Shown: positions 6,236-10,291 of the stretch, in pieces
How positions within the stretch are numbered: the stretch's first letter is position 1
How the letters are laid out: every line of letters begins with the position of its first letter
NCBI GenBank assembly: GCA_017447325.1
Contig: JAFSNU010000122.1
Location: forward strand, 1-10,291
DNA: 10,291 nt
Source of the DNA: Synergistaceae bacterium
Lineage (GTDB): Bacteria > Synergistota > Synergistia > Synergistales > Aminobacteriaceae
Direction of reading: 5' to 3'
Position numbers and translations under genes: made by a program
The notes under the pieces: model-generated
The model's database searches: none
The model's input: the letters and a program-made list of their open reading frames with translations, nothing else
What the model was told of the DNA's origin: nothing

Positions 6236-6363
6236 TTAATTATATCTCCTTCCCTGTGCTAAAAATGCGCATTGCAAAGTCACCGCAGAAAGTGATATAA
6301 TTCTTTTGCCGTTGTTTGCGGCTCATTGACTTAATCCTATTTAAGCCTTGAGCCGCTCGCTTT
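6236..6363 (-). promoter_or_regulatory. Structured leader of the primase-helicase operon (two stem-loops)
   Basis: Stem 1 is GCGGCTCA (6318-6325) with TGAGCCGC (6349-6356), extended inside by a CTTAA/TTAAG helix. Stem 2 is GCAGAAAG (6285-6292) with CTTTTGC (6303-6309), one bulge, around the 10-base loop TGATATAATT; the loop in the paralogous leader is GGTATAATTT. Stem sequences differ between the two leaders but pairing and loop are kept, which suggests selection for structure. The shared word GCATTGCAAA (6269-6278) follows. The likely role is control of primase expression, by attenuation, antisense pairing or protein binding. Confidence 0.55.
6240..6326 (-). CDS. Leader-encoded small ORF, 28 residues, before the primase
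   Basis: ATG at 6326 has AGGA 8 bases upstream; the stop TAA lies four bases before the primase ATG. The peptide reads MSRKQRQKNYITFCGDFAMR and then IFSTGKEI. The frame is open further upstream to a TTG at about 6384-6390. In the other primase leader the frame ending at 2946 reads NYGNFAMLF at the same place, sharing G-[ND]-F-A-M, and ends in the primase start. Conservation of peptide and of position suggests a real leader peptide coupled to the primase, but the match is short and the hairpins alone might explain it. Confidence 0.4.
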   Translation of the reverse strand: MSRKQRQKNYITFCGDFAMRIFSTGKEI

Positions 6364-6373
6364 ATTATAGCAA
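6364..6373 (-). promoter_or_regulatory. Extended -10 promoter of the primase leader
   Basis: The - strand reads TTGCTATAAT, a TGnTATAAT extended -10, followed by AAAGCG as in the paralogous leader. There is no good -35 box, which is usual for extended -10 promoters. Confidence 0.5.
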
Positions 6374-6402
6374 TTTTAAAACTCAATATGTTTAAATCTC
6401 CT

Positions 6403-6675
6403 CTAATCCAAAACGGCAAATATATTGTGCATAAGCCTGCGCCGATATTCAGCAACTGACCTTCGGTCTCGCCGCTCCGCGATTTTAGTCATGTTGTGCC
6501 TCCTGAGTTTAAGTTCGCTTGCGTTCTCCAATTGCAACGATTGCGGTCTCGTCCTTGCCGATAGCAAAGTTACTTTAACCCAGCGTTCAAGAGCTTTTAG
6601 CGTAAAATCGTCTGCTTCATAGCTTAATGCTCGCAATTCATCAAGGTTCTTTACTATGCGAAAATCTTTTAACAA
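6403..6675 (-). CDS. Small unknown protein between AlpA-like regulator and primase
   Basis: A 90-residue basic protein starting at TTG (6675), 3 bases after the AlpA-like stop codon. The nearest ribosome binding site (AGGAGG, inside the end of the upstream gene) is about 15 bases away, so translation probably depends on coupling. The N-terminal half is helical (KNLDELRALSYEADDFTLKALERWVK). The C-terminal half is rich in arginine (KLRRHNMTKIAERRDRRSVA and EYRRRL), suggesting contact with nucleic acid. No family was recognised. Its position in an early operon of a satellite-like element suggests a regulatory or replication accessory role, which is inference. Confidence 0.6.
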   Translation of the reverse strand: MLKDFRIVKNLDELRALSYEADDFTLKALERWVKVTLLSARTRPQSLQLENASELKLRRHNMTKIAERRDRRSVAEYRRRLMHNIFAVLD

Positions 6676-6679
6676 TATG

Positions 6680-6874
6680 TTAATTCATGGCCTCCTGTTC
6701 TAAACTCTGAACTTTCGCCCATGCTGTTACCTCGTCAAAATCCCAACGGCGCGAATGTCCGATTTTTAGGTCTCGCGGAAATTTGCCCTGCCGTAACAAT
6801 CCAAATATTGTTGACTGTGCAAGTTTAAGCCTTTTGCAAAGGTCTTTTAACGTTAAATACTGAGTTTCTGCCAT
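6680..6874 (-). CDS. AlpA/HTH_17-type regulator or excisionase
   Basis: A 64-residue protein from the ATG at 6874, with AAAGGAG 10 bases upstream. It is a single winged helix-turn-helix of the MerR-like HTH_17/AlpA class: YLTLKDLCKRLKLAQSTIFG, then LLRQGKFPRDLKIGHSRRW and WDFDEVTAWAK, the usual 'wing' and closing helix. Proteins of this size act as excisionases or as transcriptional activators of satellite genes (AlpA, Vis in P4). The gene is divergent from the Xre repressor across a 228-base regulatory region and heads the early - strand operon. Which of the two roles it has cannot be decided here. Confidence 0.85.
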   Translation of the reverse strand: MAETQYLTLKDLCKRLKLAQSTIFGLLRQGKFPRDLKIGHSRRWDFDEVTAWAKVQSLEQEAMN

Positions 6875-7009
6875 ATATTACAAACTCCTTTCAAAAAAAT
6901 ATGTTAGAATAAAAATATCGCGTTTGACTTTTAATAAGTCTTACCGCGTTTTAAATATCTAACTTGTAAAATCACCGTCCGATGTTCTGGGGAGAGCTCG
7001 GACGGTATT
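6875..7009 (-). promoter_or_regulatory. Structured leader of the AlpA-like gene (two stem-loops)
   Basis: Stem 1 is a perfect 9-bp pairing, ACCGTCCGA (6974-6982) with TCGGACGGT (6998-7006), loop 15 bases. Stem 2 is nested: GTTAGA/TCTAAC (6903-6908, 6958-6963), CGCG/CGCG (6919-6922, 6945-6948) and GACTT/AAGTC (6926-6930, 6936-6940). A possible -10 TAAATA lies at 7010-7015 on the - strand. The arrangement resembles the two primase leaders, though the sequence does not. Confidence 0.5.
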
Positions 7010-7026
7010 TATTTAGCTGAAATATT

Positions 7027-7090
7027 GTCATAAAAAATGAGTTGCGTCAATAAAAAATATTGTATATAATATTAGTCATCTTTTTATGAC
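7027..7090. promoter_or_regulatory. Repressor operator sites around the Xre promoter
   Basis: GTCATAAAAA (7027-7036) and its exact complement TTTTTATGAC (7081-7090) flank the repressor promoter. Related half-sites are GTCAATAAAA (7046-7055) and GTCAT (7075-7079). The sites straddle the -35 and -10 boxes, so they are likely operators for autoregulation and for the divergent AlpA operon. Confidence 0.5.
7042..7070 (+). promoter_or_regulatory. Sigma70-type promoter of the Xre repressor
   Basis: TTGCGT (7042-7047), 17-base spacer, TATAAT (7065-7070), 33 bases before the ATG. Confidence 0.7.
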
Positions 7091-7102
7091 GGATGGGCTT
7101 AT

Positions 7103-7684
7103 ATGCAAAACTCTAAATTTTCGTATATATTGAAAAAGCTCTTGACTGATGATAAACTTTCAGGTGCTGAGTTAGGCCGCAAAATTGGAGTATCTAAAGA
7201 GACAATATCTCAATACTGCAAGGGCAATGTTGAGCCTAAATCTGGAATATTAATCAAGCTTGCTGAATATTTCAAAGTATCCTGTGATTATCTGCTGACT
7301 GGCTCTGAGCCGGAAGATAAGAAAGAAAGTCAAGAGCTGGGGTTGTCCGGTGACGCTATACGGCTATTAAAGCAATGTCAAGATGAACGCGTGCGAGGGC
7401 TGGTTGATAGACTGCTGGGGTCGCCTGAATTTTACCAACGCGCTAAAATATCCTTTAATAAATTAACACTGCTTGAACTAAAAATTGAAGACAGAAATTA
7501 TTACGAGCTTATTCTTGAAAAATTTTTAGAGAAAAACAACGGTGATAGAAATAAAACAGCGCATGACTTTGAGGAGTTTTTGAGAATGGATACTCGGATG
7601 TTAACTGATTTTATCAGTGATATTATGATTGTAGATTTAAATGCTTATGATGTAATTGACGCACTAACGGAAATAACAGAATAG
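7103..7684 (+). CDS. Xre-family (phage CI-like) transcriptional repressor
   Basis: A 193-residue protein from the ATG at 7103, with GGATGG about 7 bases upstream. The N-terminal domain (about 6-66) is a classic HTH_3: LSGAELGRKIGVSKETISQY, then KGNVEPKSGILIKLAEYFKVSCDYLLTG in two parts. The rest is helical and lacks the Ser/Lys peptidase motif of LexA-type repressors, so induction would not be by RecA-driven self-cleavage. It is divergent from the AlpA-like gene, as in phage and satellite switches, and has probable operators in its own promoter. After the TAG at 7682-7684 the same frame stays coding-like for 28 codons, suggesting a longer ancestral C-terminus. Convergent with the terminase remnant, with a two-way terminator between them. 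Confidence 0.87.
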   Translation: MQNSKFSYILKKLLTDDKLSGAELGRKIGVSKETISQYCKGNVEPKSGILIKLAEYFKVSCDYLLTGSEPEDKKESQELGLSGDAIRLLKQCQDERVRGLVDRLLGSPEFYQRAKISFNKLTLLELKIEDRNYYELILEKFLEKNNGDRNKTAHDFEEFLRMDTRMLTDFISDIMIVDLNAYDVIDALTEITE

Positions 7685-7771
7685 CCGCAAAATGAGCCTG
7701 CAAGTTTAGGAGAGGCTATAAAATTAAATCTTACGCCGTCCGCTGATTACCAGTCTGCTAAATCTGAGTGA
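7685..7771 (+). other. In-frame extension of the Xre gene beyond an amber codon
   Basis: The frame after the TAG reads PQNEPASLGEAIKLNLTPSA and then DYQSAKSE before a TGA at 7769. The composition looks coding. It may be a lost C-terminal tail, or non-coding by chance. Confidence 0.35.
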
Positions 7772-7791
7772 CTGCTGCAAGAATACAAAAC

Positions 7792-7815
7792 GCCGGAGAT
7801 GCTTTACTCTCCGGC
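7792..7815. terminator. Bidirectional terminator between the repressor and the terminase remnant
   Basis: GCCGGAGA (7792-7799) and TCTCCGGC (7808-7815) form a perfect 8-bp stem with an 8-base loop. The - strand continues GTTTTG and the + strand AACTCTTTATT, so the T-tract is better on the - strand. Confidence 0.65.
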
Positions 7816-7821
7816 AACTCT

Positions 7822-8224
7822 TTATTCTTCTTTGTTGTGTCTTTCAACTTCCAGTTCAAGCAATGCAAGCCTAACCGCCGCCGTTAAGTCAATATGTGTC
7901 TCGTGCTCTTCAGCGATTTTGATTAAGAAGTCGCCATGAGCTTTAGCTAATAGCTCTTACGCTTTCAGCTGGTCGCGCGTTTGCTGTTCTGGGTCTTCCA
8001 TTATCTTCGTCCGAAACTCAAAACGCCTCTCACAGTTAGCAATATTATACGCTTGCCGATCCTGCTCTCTCGTCCGTATCGCCTCGGCTATTTCCGGCTA
8101 TTTGAGCAGTCTTTGCCCTTGTGAGTACGCGGTCGTCGCGCTGTATCCGGCAAGCTTGGCCGCTTCGTTAGCGTTGCCTGAATAATTATCTATAAAAGGC
8201 TTGTTGTTTCTGAGTTAAGCTCAT
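7822..8224 (-). pseudogene. Terminase small subunit remnant
   Basis: From the ATG at 8224 (AGGA 7 bases upstream) the - strand reads MSLTQKQQAF. After removal of one extra T (run 8194-8197) it continues IDNYSGNANEAAKLAGYS, ATTAYSQGQRLLK, PEIAEAIRTREQDRQ, and FEFRTKIMEDPEQQTRDQLKA, with ELLAKAHGDFLIKIAEEHE near the end. The opening is the typical Terminase_2 (TerS) helix-turn-helix that recognises phage packaging sites. There is a TAG at 8098-8100, where the family has any residue before PEI, and a TAA at 7957-7959 in LKA*ELLAK. One frameshift and two nonsense codons make this a pseudogene of about 133 residues. It follows the RHH gene by 25 bases, so it was in the partition operon. A TerS without the large subunit is typical of packaging-parasitic satellites. 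Confidence 0.78.
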
Positions 8225-8249
8225 AACTTTATCCTATTAACGACCGGTG

Positions 8250-8612
8250 TTATTCCGCTTGCGATATATACAGCTCGCATAACGCATTAACTACATTATT
8301 AATGCTCCGGCGTTGACTATAAGCTTTTGTCTTTAGCTTGTCATAAACACTCGGCTTCATCAAGAGGACAACTCTTTTTGATTTGGTCTCCGGCTTGGCC
8401 GGTAAAATCAAATCAGCTTGTGCGCTCTGATGCGCGGTCTTGTTGTTCACTTCAAGCTGAGTGTGTGCGTCCGGCTTACCTGTATCGTTGACTTCATTAT
8501 TAGAAGTTGCTTGCTCTTTCACGTCACGTTCCGGAGCTTTATCGGCTGTTGCTTGCGATTGTGTCCCATGCTTATTACTTCCAAATTTAGCCCTCGTCTT
8601 TATTTCTGCCAT
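8250..8612 (-). CDS. Ribbon-helix-helix partition protein (small ParB/ParG-like)
   Basis: A 120-residue protein from the ATG at 8612, whose ribosome binding site GGAGGG lies in the last codons of the ParA gene 3 bases away. Residues 1-70 are low-complexity and polar (many Q, T, N, K), likely disordered. Residues 77-120 form a ribbon-helix-helix: strand KRVVLLMKPSVYDKLKTKAY with the second helix SINNVVNALCELYISQAE. This is the layout of the small centromere-binding proteins of type Ib partition systems (ParG, Omega, RHH), which bind repeats as dimers and stimulate ParA ATPase through a flexible N-terminal tail. It probably binds the 13-bp repeats upstream of parA (9393-9428), both as centromere and autoregulatory operator. 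Confidence 0.75.
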   Translation of the reverse strand: MAEIKTRAKFGSNKHGTQSQATADKAPERDVKEQATSNNEVNDTGKPDAHTQLEVNNKTAHQSAQADLILPAKPETKSKRVVLLMKPSVYDKLKTKAYSQRRSINNVVNALCELYISQAE

Positions 8613-8615
8613 AAC

Positions 8616-9086
8616 TTAATCACCCTCCGATTTTAAAATCACGTCAAGCTCATTAATAAACGCTTGATAATCTTTCGCGGCGTTACCCTGCGGCCTATAA
8701 GTTAAAATATCTCTTTGGAGTGCCTGAGCTGTCCTAACGGTCGCACTCTCTCGTATCTTTGAATTAAATACGCGCGTATTCATAGCCTCCGCCGCGTCCC
8801 TGAACATGTCGGCAATTTGCATGGCGGTCTTACTCCGTAAATTAACTCGCGTCAATAACACTCCGTAAATCTTTAGCACTGCATTCACATTCTCCCGCGC
8901 TGACTGTATTAAATCGTAACTATCTTTAAGCGCGTTTAGGCTTAATATATCAGCTTGGGCTGGCAAGATAACGCCCGTTGACGCTGATAATGCGTTTAAA
9001 GTCATGATGTCAAAAGCTGCTAACGTGTCAAGCAAAACTAAGTCATAATCAGCTTTTACGCTCTCTAACACGCCTTTCAAAATCAA
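8616..9086 (-). CDS. parA: ParA-type partition ATPase, C-terminal part after an in-frame TGA
   Basis: Same frame as the upstream ORF (9093-9389), separated only by TGA at 9093-9095. Its apparent start, TTG at 9086, is two codons past the stop and has no ribosome binding site, so it is a piece of the same gene. It contains the Walker B strand ADYDLVLLDT, and the conserved ParA blocks GVILPAQADILSLNALKD and KIYGVLLTRVNLRSKTA. The closing NSKIRESATVRTAQALQRDI corresponds to the 'I..s..l..A' region after which comes the final helix. ParA ATPases form ATP-dependent dimers on the nucleoid and move plasmids via the partner protein. The whole gene from ATG 9380 is 255 codons including the TGA and stop. 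Confidence 0.85.
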   Translation of the reverse strand: MILKGVLESVKADYDLVLLDTLAAFDIMTLNALSASTGVILPAQADILSLNALKDSYDLIQSARENVNAVLKIYGVLLTRVNLRSKTAMQIADMFRDAAEAMNTRVFNSKIRESATVRTAQALQRDILTYRPQGNAAKDYQAFINELDVILKSEGD

Positions 9087-9092
9087 CTCGTG

Positions 9093-9380
9093 TCAGTCGC
9101 CGTTAATCTCTACATCATCAAGACTGCTATTAGCTGAGATAATATCTCCCGCGCCGGTATGCTGTACAGCTTCGCTAATACTGCAAGCTCCGCGCATTAC
9201 GTCAAAGATAGTCCGGCCTGAATAATCGGCGGCCGTAATGTGAGTTAGGCTCGCCTGCCCGTCAAGGTCAACAGATAACACGCGATAACCTTTAGCGGTA
9301 AATCCTGCGGCCATAGCTTGAGCCGTTGTTGATTTACTCGCTCCGCCCTTACGGCTGATTAAGGAAATAATTTCTGTCAT
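9093..9380 (-). CDS. parA: ParA-type partition ATPase, N-terminal part up to an in-frame TGA
   Basis: ATG at 9380 is preferred over the GTG at 9389: GGAG lies 8 bases upstream of it and homologues begin MTEIISL. Walker A is KGGASKST (residues 11-18), an unusual form with Ser in place of the Gly of KGGxGK[ST], while the signature lysine is kept. The A' motif VDLDGQAS is at 37-44. The frame ends at TGA (codon 96) and then resumes in the same frame, continuing with the Walker B. Either the TGA is a real nonsense mutation (CGA to TGA would be a simple transition), an assembly error, or it is read through. It is the first gene of a parA, RHH, TerS operon with a clear promoter. Confidence 0.85.
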   Translation of the reverse strand: MTEIISLISRKGGASKSTTAQAMAAGFTAKGYRVLSVDLDGQASLTHITAADYSGRTIFDVMRGACSISEAVQHTGAGDIISANSSLDDVEINGD

Positions 9381-9392
9381 GCTCTCCACTCC

Positions 9393-9428
9393 ATGATAAT
9401 AAATTATGATAATAAAATATAATAATGA
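9393..9428. repeat. 13-bp tandem repeats in the par leader (probable parS/operator)
   Basis: ATGATAATAAA occurs at 9393-9403 and 9406-9416, exactly 13 bases apart, followed by the related ATAATAATGA. They lie between the predicted start of transcription and the parA ribosome binding site. Confidence 0.55.
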
Positions 9429-9433
9429 TTTTA

Positions 9434-9461
9434 ATTATACGCATAACTTGAGCTATAGCAA
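9434..9461 (-). promoter_or_regulatory. Promoter of the par operon
   Basis: On the - strand TTGCTA (9456-9461), 16-base spacer, TATAAT (9434-9439). It reads into the tandem repeats and parA. Confidence 0.62.
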
Positions 9462-9583
9462 GAAATGACGCAAGCCTCCGCGCTATTCTAAATAATAATA
9501 AAACTATCTGATGCTTCCGGTGATACATTGTCGGCAAATTCACGCGGCTCATGCTTGCGCATCTGAACAGTGAACGGCTGTGT
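9462..9583. other. Gap upstream of parA with no confident gene
   Basis: A short - strand frame here (ATG at about 9563, no ribosome binding site) reads MRKHEPREFADNVSPEASDS before stopping at a TAG. It may be the tail of a lost gene; nothing else was found. Confidence 0.25.
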
Positions 9584-9623
9584 GAATAATAAAAGCCCGC
9601 AAGCTCTCTCAAGCTTAAAGGCT
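9584..9623 (-). terminator. Terminator after the serine recombinase
   Basis: On the - strand AGCC/GGCT and AAGCT/AGCTT pair around the loop TGAGAG, then TTTATTATT follows. It is an imperfect stem, 42 bases past the recombinase stop. Confidence 0.5.
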
Positions 9624-9664
9624 AAAATATTAAGTTAGCTTAACGCGTTTATTATGGCTCGCGT

Positions 9665-10291
9665 TTACTCCGTGACTATCTCGCGTTTATATTTGTAATA
9701 AGTATTCCGTGATACGCTCAAGCCCTCGCTATTAATAACTCCGATAACCTGTTTATCGTTCAGCGTACCGAAAAAGTCTTTGCTGTGCTTTTTAATCAGC
9801 TCTTTTATCGGCTCTCTCTTCTTGACGTTCAGGACAGATCCCGCCGGTGTACCAATGCGCTTACCGTTGCGCTTCGCTGTCTCGATACCCTCGCGCGTCC
9901 TCTGCCGTAAGTCGTCAACTTCCTTTTGAGCTTGCTCAAACGCTAAATATATTTGCTTTTCCGCAAGGCTCAAAATATACTCATTCAGAGCATCAAGTAT
10001 AGTGTTGACTAATTTATCAGTCGCGCCGTCCCCTGTCGATACTTCAAAACGCTTTTTAGACTTCTCTAATTGCTCTTTGTAGGTGTCCGTATCGATAATA
10101 TGTTCTTTTAAAAATACTAAATTCACGCCCTGCGTGTAAAGCTCTTTATACAGTTTAAAGCCCTCTTCAGCGTTGCGGCTCATTCTTGAAACACTGTCAA
10201 ATATCAGCGTGTCGCCGGGCTTGACTGTCTTCAAAAGCTTTTCAAATTCAGGCCGTGAAATGATTTTGCCCGTGTAAGTCTCGCGAACAAT
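9665..10291 (-). CDS. Small serine recombinase (resolvase/invertase), 5' end outside the window
   Basis: The frame is open to the right edge; 208 residues are visible, and the missing N-terminus should hold the catalytic Ser of the 'YxRVS' motif. Visible signatures are the segment ETYTGKIISRPEFEKLL, the GDTLIFDSVSRMSRN block (family GDxLxVxxLDRLSRN) with its conserved arginines, VNLVFLKEHI, the long E helix (AEKQIYLAFEQAQ), and the hinge REGIETAKRNGKRIGTPAG. A C-terminal helix-turn-helix (VIGVINSEGLSVSRNTYYKY) follows. Such enzymes bind as dimers and cut with a 5'-phosphoserine link; in a plasmid-like element this one could resolve multimers, or integrate and excise the element. The usual size is about 190-230 residues. 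Stop is TAA at 9665. Confidence 0.9.
   Translation of the reverse strand: MVRETYTGKIISRPEFEKLLKTVKPGDTLIFDSVSRMSRNAEEGFKLYKELYTQGVNLVFLKEHIIDTDTYKEQLEKSKKRFEVSTGDGATDKLVNTILDALNEYILSLAEKQIYLAFEQAQKEVDDLRQRTREGIETAKRNGKRIGTPAGSVLNVKKREPIKELIKKHSKDFFGTLNDKQVIGVINSEGLSVSRNTYYKYKREIVTE

Noticed and set aside
7822..9380. Reassigned stop codons (alternative genetic code)
   Set aside because: In-frame TAG, TAA and TGA all occur in genes that also have frameshifts, while intact genes use all three as normal stops, so decay or error is simpler.
9349..9612. - strand ORF of 87 residues upstream of parA
   Set aside because: It overlaps the promoter, the tandem repeats and the start of parA, and has no similarity or convincing ribosome binding site.

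Overview
The window looks like the edge of a type III-D CRISPR-Cas locus (about 1-1480) next to a large, partly decayed mobile element (about 2160 to the right end). The DNA is AT-rich, has strong AGGAG-type ribosome binding sites, and uses TTG and GTG as alternative starts. This suggests a low-GC, Firmicutes-like (or Synergistota-like) anaerobe, but nothing here fixes the species.

Left part (1-1480): the 3' end of a RAMP gene with a glycine-rich loop (Csx10-like) is followed by a Csx19-like gene on the + strand. A convergent gene on the - strand encodes a small Rossmann-like protein opening with an 'SNHP' motif, reminiscent of small type III ancillary (ring-nuclease) proteins. A 38-residue ORF lies just upstream of it. 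From 1605 to 2160 there is decayed coding sequence and the probable left junction of the element.

Element (2160-10291): almost everything except the repressor reads on the - strand. From right to left: a serine recombinase cut by the window edge; a type Ib-like partition pair (ParA with an in-frame TGA, then a ribbon-helix-helix protein) behind a promoter with 13-bp tandem repeats; a terminase small subunit pseudogene in the same operon; a convergent Xre-type repressor on the + strand, with a sigma70-type promoter and inverted-repeat operators; a divergent AlpA-like helix-turn-helix protein; a small unknown gene; and a P4-alpha-like Toprim primase plus SF3 helicase, now split into three ORFs by two single-base deletions. 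After a clear terminator comes a replication-origin-like region: at least seven copies of a TGAAACAGATAT iteron flanking about 95 bp that is nearly pure A+T. Further left are a hairpin cluster and a second primase gene (CHC2 zinc finger plus part of Toprim), frameshifted and truncated.

How it fits together: the set repressor/AlpA, primase-helicase, iterons, partition cassette, terminase small subunit and recombinase describes a phage satellite or phage-plasmid that could replicate on its own, segregate as a plasmid and be packaged. Many genes carry indels or nonsense codons, so this copy is probably decaying unless some are assembly errors. The most unusual signal is that three - strand transcription units (AlpA, primase-helicase, second primase) each start with a leader of about 125-140 nt containing two stem-loops. 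The two primase leaders are clearly paralogous, with structure kept despite changed stem sequences, and both carry a short reading frame ending in or next to the primase start codon.
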